DNA of 64,000 nucleotides, taken from Piscinibacter sp. (GTDB lineage Bacteria > Pseudomonadota > Gammaproteobacteria > Burkholderiales > Burkholderiaceae_C). Shown here one piece after another: positions 50,001 to 59,643 of this stretch (the stretch's first letter is position 1; every line of letters starts with the position of its first letter). The stretch is from contig JADJJI010000001.1 of the NCBI GenBank assembly GCA_016706565.1, positions 647,142 through 711,141 on the forward strand, read 5' to 3'. The translations under genes were made by a program, and so were the position numbers. Under the pieces are notes generated by a model, which had not been told where the DNA came from, made no database searches, and saw only the letters and a list, made by a program, of their open reading frames with translations.

Positions 50001-53000
50001 GCCAGATGCGACAGGTCGTTGAAGCCGACCGTGGCCGAGCTGCCGGCCAGCGAATGTGCCAACGCGATCGGCGTTTCGCCGATCGGGCGGTGCAGTTCCA
50101 TCGCCCACTCGGCGACTTCAGTGGTCAGGCGGCGCGACAGCTCGTCGGCCTCGTTGAGGTAGATGTTGAAGAGCGGAATGCCGATGCGCAGCGTGCCGAC
50201 GATCTTGACGTTCTCGTCTTCGGCGGGTGCGGACGCGGCGTCGCCGATGTCGAGCGGCAGGTCGGCCGAGTCCTCGAAGGGCTGTGCCGCGCTCGGCTCG
50301 ATCGTCTCGGCCAGCGGCTGGTTGGCAGCTTCGCTGCCCAGGTCGAGGTCGATCAGATCGAACGCCAGATCGACAGGAGCCGCTGCGGAAGCCGGCAGCT
50401 CCGACAGCGGCAGAGGCTGCGTGGCCTGCGCGTCGAACGGCTCGTTCAGGGCCTGCAGGTCGAAGTCGATGGCCGTGGCGGATGGTGCGGCCATAGCAGG
50501 CGCTGCGGCGGCCACGCCGTCGAGCGCGGACAAGTCAAGCTCGAAGGCCACCTCGGGTGCGGATGCGGCGGGTGCGGCCTGTGCCGCCGGCAGCTCCAGT
50601 GCCTCTGCCGTCGGCAAGTCCGGCGGCAGGCTGAAGCCGAAAGCCGACAGGGCCTCGGCCTCCGACAGCGGCGCCGGTGCGGTCACCAGCGGCAGGGCCG
50701 GCTGGCCGGCGGCAAGCCGTTGCGCCGCCGCCTTGATGGCCGACGCGGTGCGTGCGGCGTCGCGGTGCGCCGCGATGTCGGCAACCCAGTCGCTCAGGCG
50801 CGCGAGCACGCCCTTCGTGAAATCGATCAGCTCGGGCCCGGCGGCGCGGTGGTCGGCGAGCTGGGTGTTGTACATCTGCTCGCAGGCCCAGGCGGCTTCG
50901 CCGAACTCCTTGAGCCCGACCATGCGCGAGCTGCCCTTGAGCGTGTGGAAGGCGCGCCGCACGGTGGTGAGCAGTGCCAGGTCCGAGGGCGCATGCGCCA
51001 GATCGTCGGTGGCCACGCCGGCGTCGTGCAACACCTCGCGCGCTTCCTCGAGGAAGACCTCGCGCATCTCGTCGTCTTCGGCGAGCTCGGCGGGGGCCGA
51101 CAGCGGCACGGGGGCAGACACCGTGGCGGCGCGGACGGGCGCGAGGCTGCTGTCCAGGCCCATCGGCTCGGAGGTGCTCGAGACGAAGTCGACGAGCACG
51201 TCGGTGAGTTCGCCGCGCACTGAGGCCACGCCTTCGCGGTCGTCGGCCTCGTCGGCCTTGGCCAGCGCCTCGCGCGAGCGCTCGACCTTCTCGACCAGGG
51301 CCGACTGGTCGGCCACGCTCGCCTCTTGAGACAGCCGCTCGAGGTCGCGGGCCACGTCGGACACCGGCACGTCCGGGCGGGCGGCGTTGAACGCCAGTTG
51401 CTGGGCCTGCTCGATGAGCCGCGGCTCCACTGGCGTGGGCGTGGACATCTGGCGGTGGCTGGGGCCGCGCCCCATCACCGGGTCGAGCGTGCCCGTGCGC
51501 GGGTCGAACACGAACAGCGACTTCGCCATCTGCGGCTGCACGCTGAGCATGTCGATCAGGAAACCGAGCGCGCCCAGGTTGCCGGCCAGGCGATCGAACA
51601 ATCCGGTCTGCGCGATGCGCTGGGGGTCGATCTCGGTCTGCACCAGGCCCTCGACCTCGTCGCGCATGCGCAGCAGCGCAGCCGTGGCCTGGTCCATGCC
51701 CAGCACCGAAAGCACGCCGCGCATCGCGGCCAGCTGGTTCGGCACCGGGATCAGCACCTCGCGGTCTTCGGGCCTGCGGAAGAACTGGTCGATCTGCTTC
51801 TCGGCCTCGGACAGGGAGGCGCGCAGTTCCTGCACGACGCTGCCCATGGTCTGGCGGTCGGAGACGCGGCGATACAGCTCCTCCATCCACGGTTCGAGCG
51901 GATCCGGCGCCTTGCCCTCGCGCACCGAACCGAGACGGTCGGCCAGACGGCGCACGCGCTCGGCCTGGGCGGGGTTGTCGAAGTCGGCGTCCTCGAGTGC
52001 AGCTTCGACGTAGAGCAGGCTGGTGGCCACCTCCATCGCCAGCGGTGCCGGCGGTGCCGAGCCGCTGGAGAGCGTCTGCGACGCGGCCATCTGCAGCTCC
52101 GCCGCGAAGGCCTCGCCGAGCGGGAACAGGCGCTTGAGCGAATCGCCGACCAGCGAGAACTGTTCGTTCAGGCCGGTCAGGCGATGCAGTTCGCCGCCGG
52201 CCACGGCCGACCACGACTCCTTGGCGGCTGCCACGCGCTTGCGTGCCTGCACCACCATCGCCGGGTCGAAGCGCCCCAGCGGGCTGACGTTGTAGTCCAC
52301 CGGCACGTGGTGGGCCAGGCCGTAGACCTGGCGCACGGCGGCCAGCCGCGGCGCGCGTCGGCCATCGCCCGGCGAGGCGCTCTGCGCGCAGAAGAACAGC
52401 AGGTCCTGCGCGAGGCGCTCCGAAACCTCGTTGTCGCCGCGTTCGAGCACGCGGTACTGCGCGAGCAGCCGCGAAGCCATCCGTTTGCTGAAGACATCGA
52501 AGCCGAGCAGGCCCTGCCCTTGGGCCTCGAACACGGCCGAGGCCAGCTTCCACAGCGTGGCGGCCTGCGGGTCGCGCGCCGCGGCGCCCAGGCCAGCGCA
52601 GCCTTCGCTCATGCGGGCGGCCGCCAGCGTGGGCTGCGGCGTGCGCATGATGCCCAGCAGGTGGCCCTCCATCGCGCTGCGCGTCGCGGCGTCGAGCGCG
52701 CGCGGCGGCACCGAGGTGTCGGAGGGCAGCTCGCGCCATTGCCAGTCGACGTTCCACAGGTCGGCCGGATGGATGCGCTCCGCCCCGGCGGCTTCCTGCA
52801 CGGCGCGGTACTGCGGGAACATCGACAGCGCCGCCACCGGCTTGCCGGCCAGCCGGCGCGCCAGGTAGTCGAGCAGTGCGAAGGAAGCCTTCTCGATGTC
52901 TTCGACGATCGCTGCCGTCAGCTTGTGCGGCTTGGCGACGAACTTCTGCACCAGCGCCTCGCTGGAGCGCAGCACGAGCGCGGCCTCGGGCAGACCGACG

Positions 53001-53236
53001 AGCTCGAGCGCGCCCACGCCCTGGTGGAGCTGCGAGCGCGCGCTGCGAAGCACGGCCGGGTCGACGGTGTCGACGTCGGAAGCGCCCAGCGACTCGGCCT
53101 CCTTGAGGCAGCGGCGCATCGACTTGTGCGCCGCTTCGAGCGTGCGACGCAATTCATCGTGCACCCATGCCAGGGCGCTGAGGTCATCGGCGGGTTCGCC
53201 CCGCGAGGTGGCCGACGTGGCGGTGCGCGTGTCCAT
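47021..53236 (-). CDS. pilL: ChpA/PilL hybrid chemotaxis kinase of twitching motility
   Basis: A 2071-residue CheA-like kinase. The N-terminus holds degenerate Hpt-like bundles (LHQGVGALELVGLPEAA). Three typical Hpt domains follow, with phospho-histidines His764 (FHTLKGSSRMVG), His1061 (AHSLAGSSATVG) and His1299 (LHTLKGGARLAG), separated by Ala/Glu-rich linkers. Then come the P3 dimerisation helices, the ATPase (LLRNSVTHGIENPDAR near 1645), a CheW-like domain and a receiver with Asp1998 (IVLSDIEMPRMDG). It receives signal from PilJ through PilI and passes phosphate to PilG and PilH, which control type IV pilus extension and retraction. It is the last gene of the pil-chp run, 23 bases after pilJ. 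Confidence 0.96.
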   Translation of the reverse strand: MDTRTATSATSRGEPADDLSALAWVHDELRRTLEAAHKSMRRCLKEAESLGASDVDTVDPAVLRSARSQLHQGVGALELVGLPEAALVLRSSEALVQKFVAKPHKLTAAIVEDIEKASFALLDYLARRLAGKPVAALSMFPQYRAVQEAAGAERIHPADLWNVDWQWRELPSDTSVPPRALDAATRSAMEGHLLGIMRTPQPTLAAARMSEGCAGLGAAARDPQAATLWKLASAVFEAQGQGLLGFDVFSKRMASRLLAQYRVLERGDNEVSERLAQDLLFFCAQSASPGDGRRAPRLAAVRQVYGLAHHVPVDYNVSPLGRFDPAMVVQARKRVAAAKESWSAVAGGELHRLTGLNEQFSLVGDSLKRLFPLGEAFAAELQMAASQTLSSGSAPPAPLAMEVATSLLYVEAALEDADFDNPAQAERVRRLADRLGSVREGKAPDPLEPWMEELYRRVSDRQTMGSVVQELRASLSEAEKQIDQFFRRPEDREVLIPVPNQLAAMRGVLSVLGMDQATAALLRMRDEVEGLVQTEIDPQRIAQTGLFDRLAGNLGALGFLIDMLSVQPQMAKSLFVFDPRTGTLDPVMGRGPSHRQMSTPTPVEPRLIEQAQQLAFNAARPDVPVSDVARDLERLSQEASVADQSALVEKVERSREALAKADEADDREGVASVRGELTDVLVDFVSSTSEPMGLDSSLAPVRAATVSAPVPLSAPAELAEDDEMREVFLEEAREVLHDAGVATDDLAHAPSDLALLTTVRRAFHTLKGSSRMVGLKEFGEAAWACEQMYNTQLADHRAAGPELIDFTKGVLARLSDWVADIAAHRDAARTASAIKAAAQRLAAGQPALPLVTAPAPLSEAEALSAFGFSLPPDLPTAEALELPAAQAAPAASAPEVAFELDLSALDGVAAAAPAMAAPSATAIDFDLQALNEPFDAQATQPLPLSELPASAAAPVDLAFDLIDLDLGSEAANQPLAETIEPSAAQPFEDSADLPLDIGDAASAPAEDENVKIVGTLRIGIPLFNIYLNEADELSRRLTTEVAEWAMELHRPIGETPIALAHSLAGSSATVGFNDLSHLARLLEHAQMRSQSIGYGTPEEARLFVDAAEEVRRLLHQFAAGFLKEPAPELLARLAEHEIESARRLEAATAAADLPPATGMGELDEAPELERIDLSESPDAKPEAEQPTATVPSSHAPFFETSGLSVSSFGALDARVDALGVAELKPLAELPTAAGRTAERELAIEGTEDIDAVDAVDAELFPIFEEEGQDLLPQLSSRLRDWAKRPGETSHAASCMRTLHTLKGGARLAGAMRLGEMAHRLETRIEQILGNPPIVAADVEQLQMRGDALSQVFEALRARDAQAYEEASAAVVAAPVAAPVAAAPVSVPEPLIVAPAPEPEVPVAASASEPEPAAAPAAPVDVASATELPPIDWSRFALGGVTSRVVVDKSQSASQSAVRVRAPLLDRLVNQAGEVSITRSRIESEVGQIKGSLVDLTENLERLRQQLRDIELQAETQMSSRLEAAKAMSQSFDPLEFDRFTRFQELTRMMAESVNDVATVQRTLQRSLDSTEDELASQARLTRDLQDDLLRTRMVEFEGQSDRLYRVVRQAAKETGKQVRLDIVGGSIEVDRGVLERMTGSFEHLLRNSVTHGIENPDARTAQGKDAAGAILVSLTQEGNEVGIEFRDDGKGLDLDRIRAKGLAMGLIQPDQAVSDADLANLIFTPGFTTAESVTELAGRGVGMDVVRSEVNAMGGRIETATAPGQGTSFKLVLPLTTAVTQVVMLRCGDATVAVPSTLIEIVRRATPAEIEQAYAGGGYPLGDRVLPFFWLGSLLQTSPAPTEAIGRTRPVVVVRSAQQRVALHVDEVLGNQEVVVKNLGPQLSRLPGLAGMTLLASGAVALIYNPVALATLYGDAARAATAAALNAMRGGAPAMPQAAQEPKVAAAPLVLVVDDSLTVRRVTQRLLVREGYRVVLAKDGMDALERLAEERPSIVLSDIEMPRMDGFDLVRNIRGDARLRDLPVIMITSRIAQKHRDYAAELGVDHYLGKPYSEEDLLALIGRYTAAVTTA

Positions 53237-53259
53237 GCAGGGCTCTCAGGCGAAGAAGG

Positions 53260-55590
53260 TCACTCGATCTTGAAACGCGCCACCGACTGCTTGAGTTCCT
53301 CCGCAGTCCGCGACAGTTCGCGCACCATCGCGGCGGTCGAGCGAGTACCTTCTCCGGTCTGCTCGGTTACCGCGAAAATGTGCTGGATGTTGGCCGCCAC
53401 GACGTTGGCGGACTGCGCTTCCGAGAGCGCCTGCGACGAGATCTGCGCAATCAGGTCGGCCAGCTGGCGCGACACGCGGTCGATCTCGCCCAGCGCCGTA
53501 CCGGCCGCGTCGGACAGTCGTGCACCCTCGACCACACCCTGCGTGGAACGCTCCATGGCGCCCACCGCGTCCTGGGTGTCGGTCTGAATGGTCTTGACCA
53601 GCGCCGCGATCTGGCGCGTCGCATCGGCGGAGCGTTCGGCCAGCCGCTGCACTTCTTCCGCCACGACGGAGAAGCCTCGTCCTGCGTCACCGGCCGATGC
53701 GGCCTGGATGGCGGCGTTCAGCGCCAGCACGTTCGTCTGCTCGGTAATGTCGGAAATCAGCTCCGTGATTTCGCCGATCTCCTGCGACGACTCGCCCAGC
53801 CGCTTGATCCGCTTGGAGGTTTCCTGGATCTGGTCGCGGATCAGGTTCATACCGCCGATGGTGTTCTGCACCGCGCGCAGGCCCGACTCGGCGGCGTCCA
53901 GCGATTGGCGCGCCACCTGGGCCGTTTCCTGCGCCTTGCCCGACACGTCGTTGATTCGGCCGGCCATCTGCAGCACCGACTCGCCGGTGTCGCGGATCTC
54001 GCGCAGCTGTTCGGTCGAGGCGGCGAGCAGTTCGGTCGACGTGGCTTCCACCTGCTGCGTCGTCTCGGTCACCCGACCCACCGTGCCCTGCACCTGCGAC
54101 ACCAGAGAGCGCAGCTCTTCCACCGTGTAGTTCACCGAGTCGGCAATGGCGCCGGTGATGTCTTCCGTCACCGTGGCCTGTTGCGTCAGGTCGCCCTCGG
54201 CCACCGTCTGCAGTTCGTTCATCAATCGCAGAATGGCCGCCTGGTTGGCGTCGTTGACGCGCTTGGCTTCCTGCTCCTGGCGTTCGGCTTCGAGTCGCTG
54301 GCCCTCGGCGAGCTGCGCACGCAGGGCCTGGTCACGCACATACAGGCGCAGGAAACCGACGCCGCCCAGGATCATGGTGGCCGCGAAGGCAATCAGCGCG
54401 AGCAGGCTGCCCGCTCCGAAACCGGTCTGCTTGGACAGGCCTTCCTGCACGACCTCGAGGCCTTTGCGCAGCGGCTCGCTGTCCGCGATGATCGCGGCCT
54501 GCGCCTCGCGCGCAGACACCAGGCCCTGCAGGTTGCCCAGAATGGCGCTGGCCTGCGTGCGGGTCTCTTCGTACTGCTTGAGCAGCGCGACCAGGCGTTC
54601 CTTGGTCTGCGGGTCCTTGGTGCCGGGCAGGCGCAGCTCCTGGTTGCCGTCGGCCAGGCCCTGGGCGATTTCGCGGAACGAGTTCAAGTCCTTGCCGAGC
54701 AGGAACACGGCCTCGGGGCTGACGCCTTCCATGGTCAGGAATTCGTTCGCGCTCTTGCCGATGCGCTGGGTCAGCATCACCAGCTGGCCGACCGCGGACA
54801 GTTCGGCCGGCGAGGCCTCCTGCTGCAGCTTCAGCGACGACACCGTCTCGGCGATCTCGAGCAGGTCGGACGACTGGCGGTTGATGGTGCGAAGCGCCTG
54901 GCCCACCTGGGTCAGGATCTTCTGCTGTGCGATGACGGTGTTGGCGTTCTTCTCGGCGCGGTCGACCAGCGGCAGCAGCGGGTCGAGCGATTCCTGCACG
55001 CTGGCCGGCGCAGCCGCCAGGCTGCCTTCACCCGTCTTGAGGTCGCGCACCGTCTTGGCCATCACGTCGGTGCTCTCGCGCACCTCCGGGAAGGCGGCCG
55101 GGCTGCCGATCAGGGCCTGCGACACCGACTTGGCCAGCCGCTGCGACTGCATCAGGGCCTGACCGGTGGCACCCACCTGGGCCGAGCCCCGGCTCGCGGC
55201 GTTCAGCGAGGTGATCGTCACCGCCACCACGCCGATGAAGCCCAGCAGCACCAGGCCGCCGAGAATTCGCTGCTGCTCGCCCAGGGGCCGATCGCCGATC
55301 ACCGGCAGGCCGCTGCCCGCTGCGGACGCGTCGGCGTCACCGGCGCGACGCACCTCGGTGAACTCGGCCATCTCCGAAGGCGCCGCCTCGGTGATGATGG
55401 AGGAGTCCATCTGTGCCGTCTGCTGCATCGCCCCGACATCGAGCGCCACCGTGCCGCCCGATCCGGGCAGCGCCATGTCGTTCGCATCGTGTCGGCCCGG
55501 CGCGTCGTCGTATCGATCCTGCTCCAGGGTGTCGATGTCGTTCGCGCTGTCCTTGCGGCCCAGTCCCTTGAACTTGTTCAGGAAGCTCAT
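53260..55590 (-). CDS. pilJ: Twitching motility methyl-accepting chemotaxis protein PilJ
   Basis: A 776-residue transducer. A cytoplasmic acidic N-terminus of about 90 residues comes first, then helix 1 ([23 protein letters not shown]), a helical PilJ-type sensor domain with repeated (Q/S)[15 protein letters not shown] patterns, helix 2 near 400 ([21 protein letters not shown]), and the signalling hairpin with the tip [33 protein letters not shown]. It senses surface contact or pilus tension and controls PilL. The sequence ends SVARFKIE, a typical PilJ tail. Confidence 0.95.
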   Translation of the reverse strand: MSFLNKFKGLGRKDSANDIDTLEQDRYDDAPGRHDANDMALPGSGGTVALDVGAMQQTAQMDSSIITEAAPSEMAEFTEVRRAGDADASAAGSGLPVIGDRPLGEQQRILGGLVLLGFIGVVAVTITSLNAASRGSAQVGATGQALMQSQRLAKSVSQALIGSPAAFPEVRESTDVMAKTVRDLKTGEGSLAAAPASVQESLDPLLPLVDRAEKNANTVIAQQKILTQVGQALRTINRQSSDLLEIAETVSSLKLQQEASPAELSAVGQLVMLTQRIGKSANEFLTMEGVSPEAVFLLGKDLNSFREIAQGLADGNQELRLPGTKDPQTKERLVALLKQYEETRTQASAILGNLQGLVSAREAQAAIIADSEPLRKGLEVVQEGLSKQTGFGAGSLLALIAFAATMILGGVGFLRLYVRDQALRAQLAEGQRLEAERQEQEAKRVNDANQAAILRLMNELQTVAEGDLTQQATVTEDITGAIADSVNYTVEELRSLVSQVQGTVGRVTETTQQVEATSTELLAASTEQLREIRDTGESVLQMAGRINDVSGKAQETAQVARQSLDAAESGLRAVQNTIGGMNLIRDQIQETSKRIKRLGESSQEIGEITELISDITEQTNVLALNAAIQAASAGDAGRGFSVVAEEVQRLAERSADATRQIAALVKTIQTDTQDAVGAMERSTQGVVEGARLSDAAGTALGEIDRVSRQLADLIAQISSQALSEAQSANVVAANIQHIFAVTEQTGEGTRSTAAMVRELSRTAEELKQSVARFKIE

Positions 55591-55620
55591 GTGTTCCTCT
55601 TGCGGTCTTGTTGTGCCTGA

Positions 55621-56142
55621 TCAGCCAACGATCCTCAGGAAAGCCTCGTCGCCGGCGAGTGCGGCCAGACTCAGTTCCTGCCACTGTCGGCCGGAGCCGT
55701 CTCGGTAGCGCGCGCCGACGAAAGTGGGCCGTGCCACGCCGTCGTCAGGTTCACGCTGCAGTTGCTCTTCGCTGCGCAGGCCGGCCAGCCGGTCCACCAG
55801 CAGCACGCAGTTCAGGTCGAGCGACTGGTTGAAACCCACCAGTTGCTGCGATTGCGTCGAACTGCCTTCGCTTGTCTTGATGCCCAGGAAGCCGGCCAGG
55901 TCGACCACGCCGTGCAGGTGCCCGCGCAGGTTGGCCACGCCCATGAACCAGCGGTGCGTGTGCGGCACCGGCACCAGCACGGACATGGCGAAGATCTCGC
56001 CCGCCTCGCGCAGCGGAAACAGGATGCCGCGCCCGCTGCATTCCACGGCCAGCCAGGAGCTGCCGCGCTGCTGGGTCCGCGCCGCCTGCAGCCGCTCGGC
56101 CAGCCGGCTCTGGAGTTCGCGCAGTGCTTCCTTCTTGGCCAT
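55621..56142 (-). CDS. pilI: CheW-like adaptor PilI
   Basis: A 173-residue CheW-domain protein that couples the transducer PilJ to the kinase PilL. FPLREAGEIFAMSVLVPVPHTHRWFMGVANLRGHLHGVVDLAGFLG is the core. A long helix precedes it (EALRELQSRLAERLQAA). It lies nine bases after pilH and 30 bases before pilJ. Confidence 0.93.
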   Translation of the reverse strand: MAKKEALRELQSRLAERLQAARTQQRGSSWLAVECSGRGILFPLREAGEIFAMSVLVPVPHTHRWFMGVANLRGHLHGVVDLAGFLGIKTSEGSSTQSQQLVGFNQSLDLNCVLLVDRLAGLRSEEQLQREPDDGVARPTFVGARYRDGSGRQWQELSLAALAGDEAFLRIVG

Positions 56143-56151
56143 GGGTCGTTG

Positions 56152-56517
56152 TCAGTCGAAGGCGCGGATCTTCGCCACCAGCTCGTCGGCGTCGACGGGC
56201 TTGACGATGTAGTCGCGTGCGCCCTGGCGCATGCCCCAGACCTTGTCGGTTTCCTGGTTCTTGCTCGTGCACATGATCACCGGCACGTTGGTGAAGCGCG
56301 GGTCGCGCGTGATCGCCCGGGTCAGCTGGAAGCCGTTCTGGCCGGGCATCACCACGTCCATCAGGATCAGGTCGGGCTTTTCTTCGCCCAGGCGACGCAT
56401 CGCGTCCTCCCCGTTCTCTGCGGTGCGCACGGCGAAGCCGCGCTTGGTCAGCAGGTCGGACAGGTGGTGCAGTTCGGTCTTGGAGTCGTCGACCAGGAGG
56501 ATCTTCTGGATCGGCAT
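56152..56517 (-). CDS. pilH: Response regulator PilH
   Basis: A 121-residue single-domain receiver. The acid pocket is Asp10/Asp11 and the phospho-acceptor Asp54 (LILMDVVMPGQNGF); the switch Lys lies in DYIVKPVDADEL. PilH acts as phosphate sink or retraction regulator of the Pil-Chp system. A GC-rich hairpin separates it from pilG. Confidence 0.94.
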   Translation of the reverse strand: MPIQKILLVDDSKTELHHLSDLLTKRGFAVRTAENGEDAMRRLGEEKPDLILMDVVMPGQNGFQLTRAITRDPRFTNVPVIMCTSKNQETDKVWGMRQGARDYIVKPVDADELVAKIRAFD

Positions 56518-56534
56518 GGCGGGTCCTCAGTGAG

Positions 56535-56553
56535 CGCCGGCTTCTCGCCGGCG
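56535..56553 (-). other. GC-rich hairpin between pilG and pilH
   Basis: A seven-base-pair perfect stem (CGCCGGC / GCCGGCG) with a five-base loop, inside the 89-base gap between two co-directional genes. No T-run follows on the minus strand, so it is not an obvious terminator. It could be an mRNA processing or stability element that sets the PilG to PilH ratio. Confidence 0.35.
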
Positions 56554-56606
56554 GCAATCGCTAGAAGCTGCAGGCTCGAGCCCGCGGGTTTCACAACAGG
56601 GGTCGA

Positions 56607-57005
56607 TCATGCGGCACGCCGGTGCTGCGCCACGGCCTGCAGAAGCTGATCTTTCGTGAACGGTTTGGTGAGATAGTCCTCCGAACCCACCATCCGGCCC
56701 CGAGCCTTGTCGAACAGACCGTCCTTGGACGACAGCATGATCACCGGCACATTGGCAAAACGAGCGTTGCGCTTGATGATGGCGCAGGTCTGGTACCCGT
56801 CCAGGCGCGGCATCAGGATGTCGCAGAAGATCAGGTCGGGGTCGTGGTCGTTGACCTTGGACAGCGCATCGAAGCCGTCCTCGGCGAGCAGCACGTTGTG
56901 GCCACCCTGCTTGAGAAAGATCTCCGCGCTGCGGCGGATCGTGTTGCTGTCGTCGATGACCAGCACCTTGATGCCCATGGCATCGGCGGGGACTTCATTG
57001 CTCAC
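56607..57005 (-). CDS. pilG: Response regulator PilG
   Basis: A 132-residue single-domain receiver. The acidic pair is Asp18/Asp19, the phospho-acceptor Asp62 (LIFCDILMPRLDGY), and the switch lysine lies in DYLTKPFTKDQL. PilG promotes pilus extension and cAMP signalling in the well-studied Pseudomonas system. It is the first pil gene of the run and follows rubredoxin. Confidence 0.94.
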   Translation of the reverse strand: MSNEVPADAMGIKVLVIDDSNTIRRSAEIFLKQGGHNVLLAEDGFDALSKVNDHDPDLIFCDILMPRLDGYQTCAIIKRNARFANVPVIMLSSKDGLFDKARGRMVGSEDYLTKPFTKDQLLQAVAQHRRAA

Positions 57006-57063
57006 CGAGCATTCTCCTCATCGACTCGACGGACGACTCCCTGGGCGACTCGGCGCATGGGGG

Positions 57064-57237
57064 TCAGATCTGGACCATCTCGAAATCTTCTTTGCGGGCG
57101 CCACATTCCGGGCAGGTCCAGTTCATGGGCACCGCTTCCCACGCGGTACCCGGCGCGATGCCGTGTTCGGGATCTCCGGCGGCCTCGTCATAGATCCATC
57201 CGCAGATGAGGCACATCCAGGTTCGGGGTTCGCTCAC
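57064..57237 (-). CDS. Rubredoxin
   Basis: A 57-residue iron protein. Four cysteines in two pairs (MCLICGWIYDEAAGDPEHGIA and NWTCPECGARKEDFEMV) bind one iron. It is too short for routine gene finders but has every conserved residue. The start GTG at 57237 (VSEPRTWM) is the first in-frame start before the Cys pair. It carries electrons to oxygenases or detoxifying enzymes. A TACAAT hexamer lies upstream at 57276-57281 with TTGATT 19 bases further up, a possible weak promoter. Confidence 0.95.
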   Translation of the reverse strand: MSEPRTWMCLICGWIYDEAAGDPEHGIAPGTAWEAVPMNWTCPECGARKEDFEMVQI

Positions 57238-57401
57238 GACGCGTCTTCGCCTTCACTACAATGCAACGGAACCGGATTGTAGCCACCCGAAATGGCAAAA
57301 AATCAAGGCTCCGTAGGCACATACGCAACATTCTTCACGTTCGGCTGTAAGTCCGCGGGACCCTCTCGGCGACCGAATCTCGCGGCCTTCAGCCCCCCAC
57401 C

Positions 57402-58346
57402 ATGAGCCCTGAAACCACCCCCACCGACGCCACCAGCGAAACGCTGCAGGAGCAGCCCGCGCCGGCCTGCGTCATGAGCTTCAATGCCAGCGACCCGAGC
57501 GGCGCCGGCGGCGTGGCCGGCGACGTGGCGACCATCGCCGCCATGGGCGCCCACGGCCTGCCCATCGTCACCAGCATCGTCATGCGCGACACCGCGGAGG
57601 TGTTCGACCAGCACGTCATCGACGCCGACGTGGTCGTCGAGCAGGCGCGCAGCATCCTGGAAGACGTGACCATCGCCGCCTGGAAGGTCGGCTTCCTCGG
57701 CTCGGCCGAGGGCGTCAGCGCGGTGGCGGAGATCCTCTCCGACTACCCCGACGTGCCGCTGGTGTCCTACCTGCCCAACCTGTCGTGGGTGGAAGAAGAC
57801 GCCCAGCAGGCCTACCTGGAGGCCTTCCGAGAGCTGGTGCTGCCGCAGACCGAGGTGCTGGTGGGCAGCCACCAGACGCTGACCGACTTCCTGCTGCCCG
57901 ACTGGGACAGCGAGCGCCCCGCCTCGCCGCGCGAGCTGGCGGTGGCGGCATCGGAGCACGGCACGCGCTTCGTGCTGGTGACCAGTGTGGTGCTGCCCAA
58001 CACCAAGGGCCCCGACCAGTTCCTCGACAACGTGCTCGCTTCGGCGCAAGGCGCCATTACCGGCGAGAAGTTCGAACGCTTCGACGTCGCCTTCGTCGGC
58101 GCGGGCGACACGCTGTCGGCGGCCCTGGCCGCGTTGCTGGCGTCCGGCGCGGAACTGCATGCCGCGGTTGGCGAGGCACTGACCTTCCTCGACCAGGCGC
58201 TGGACGCGGGCTTCCGCCCCGGCATGGGCAACGTGGTGCCGGACCGCTTCTTCTGGGCCCTGCCGCCCGGCGAGGAAGGCGACGAGGCGCCTGCCGACGA
58301 ATCCTCCTCCGACGACCTGCCCAAGGGCCCCCGCCATGTCCACTGA
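57402..58346 (+). CDS. thiD: Hydroxymethylpyrimidine/phosphomethylpyrimidine kinase
   Basis: A 314-residue ribokinase-fold enzyme of thiamine synthesis. It phosphorylates HMP and then HMP-phosphate. [30 protein letters not shown] is the conserved opening, with [19 protein letters not shown] as anion hole and catalytic base. It has an N-terminal extension of about 24 residues and an acidic C-terminal tail ([15 protein letters not shown]). The 164-base upstream region has no recognisable TPP riboswitch. Its 3' end overlaps hemL by 11 bases. Confidence 0.94.
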   Translation: MSPETTPTDATSETLQEQPAPACVMSFNASDPSGAGGVAGDVATIAAMGAHGLPIVTSIVMRDTAEVFDQHVIDADVVVEQARSILEDVTIAAWKVGFLGSAEGVSAVAEILSDYPDVPLVSYLPNLSWVEEDAQQAYLEAFRELVLPQTEVLVGSHQTLTDFLLPDWDSERPASPRELAVAASEHGTRFVLVTSVVLPNTKGPDQFLDNVLASAQGAITGEKFERFDVAFVGAGDTLSAALAALLASGAELHAAVGEALTFLDQALDAGFRPGMGNVVPDRFFWALPPGEEGDEAPADESSSDDLPKGPRHVH

Positions 58347-59640
58347 GTCCAAGACCAACGCCGGCCTGTTCGCCCGCGCCCAGAAAGTCATCCCCGGCGG
58401 CGTGAACTCGCCCGTGCGCGCCTTCCGTGCCGTCGGCGGTACGCCGCGCTTCATCGCCCGGGCCCACGGCGCCTACATGGTCGACGCCGAAGGCAAGCGC
58501 TACATCGACTACATCGGCTCCTGGGGCCCGATGATCCTCGGCCACGGCCACCCGGCGGTGCTGGAGGCGGTCAAGAAAGCCGCCGCCGACGGCTTCTCGT
58601 TCGGCGCGCCGACCGAGCGCGAGATCGAGCTGGCCGAGGAGATCCTGTCGCTGGTGCCGAGCATGGAGCAACTGCGCCTGGTCAGCTCGGGCACCGAAGC
58701 GGCGATGAGCGCGCTGCGCCTGGCGCGCGGCGCCACCGGCCGCAGTTACATCGTCAAGTTCGAGGGCTGCTACCACGGCCATGCCGACGCGCTGCTGGTC
58801 AAGGCCGGCTCGGGCCTGGCCACCTTCGGCCACCCGACCAGCGCCGGCGTGCCGCCCGAGGTGGTGCAGCACACCATGGTGCTCGAGTACAACAACCTGG
58901 CGCAGATCGAAGAGGCCTTCTCGCTGCACGGCAAGGACATCGCCTGCGTGATGATCGAGCCGATCGCCGGCAACATGAACTTCGTGCGCGCCAGCGTGCC
59001 CTTCATGACGAAGTTGCGCGAGCTGTGCACGAAGCACGGCGCGCTGCTCGTGTTCGACGAGGTGATGACGGGATTCCGTGTCGCGCTGGGCAGCGCGCAA
59101 AGCCTGTACGCGAAGCTGATCCCCGGCTTCACGCCCGACCTGTCGGTGTTCGGCAAGGTCATCGGCGGCGGCATGCCGCTGGCGGCCTTCGGCGGCAAGC
59201 GCGCGGTGATGGAGCAGCTCGCGCCGCTGGGCCCGGTCTACCAGGCCGGCACGCTGTCGGGCAACCCGGTGGCCACCGCCTGCGGCCTGGCCACGCTGCG
59301 CGAGATCCGCAAGCCCGGCTTCTACGAGGCGCTGGGCGCGAAGACCAAGACGCTGGTCGACGGCCTGCTCGGCGCCGCCCGCGAAGCCGGCGTGCCGATG
59401 GTCGGCGACTGCGAGGGCGGCATGTTCGGCTTCTTCTTCGCCGACGCCTTGCCGCAGAACTACCCGGCCGTGATCGCCACCGACAAGGAGCGCTTCAACG
59501 CCTTCTTCCACGCCATGCTGGAGTCGGGCGTGTACTTCGCGCCGGCGCTGTACGAGGCCGGCTTCGTCAGCGCCGCGCACAGCGCCGATGACATCTCGGC
59601 GACCGTGGCGGCCGCCGCGCGCTGCCTGCGAAAGAGCTGA
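58336..59640 (+). CDS. hemL: Glutamate-1-semialdehyde 2,1-aminomutase
   Basis: A 434-residue PLP enzyme that makes 5-aminolevulinate from glutamate semialdehyde. The PLP lysine is Lys274 in [35 protein letters not shown] and [18 protein letters not shown] are signature tracts. It supplies tetrapyrroles, which the cta cluster also needs. It overlaps thiD and is followed closely by a convergent gene. Confidence 0.97.
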   Translation: MSTESKTNAGLFARAQKVIPGGVNSPVRAFRAVGGTPRFIARAHGAYMVDAEGKRYIDYIGSWGPMILGHGHPAVLEAVKKAAADGFSFGAPTEREIELAEEILSLVPSMEQLRLVSSGTEAAMSALRLARGATGRSYIVKFEGCYHGHADALLVKAGSGLATFGHPTSAGVPPEVVQHTMVLEYNNLAQIEEAFSLHGKDIACVMIEPIAGNMNFVRASVPFMTKLRELCTKHGALLVFDEVMTGFRVALGSAQSLYAKLIPGFTPDLSVFGKVIGGGMPLAAFGGKRAVMEQLAPLGPVYQAGTLSGNPVATACGLATLREIRKPGFYEALGAKTKTLVDGLLGAAREAGVPMVGDCEGGMFGFFFADALPQNYPAVIATDKERFNAFFHAMLESGVYFAPALYEAGFVSAAHSADDISATVAAAARCLRKS

Positions 59641-59643
59641 ACC

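Noticed and set aside
46892-51223. A 1443-codon open frame on the plus strand opposite pilL
   Set aside because: It is antisense to a clearly coding kinase gene, Arg/Gln/His-rich with no motifs, as expected from the third-position GC bias of the other strand.
57238-57401. A TPP riboswitch before thiD
   Set aside because: The conserved CTGAGA and downstream ACC...TGA core are absent. Short complementary segments (TTCGG 57340-57344 with CCGAA 57373-57377; CCGCG 57353-57357 with CGCGG 57381-57385) exist but are short enough to be chance.
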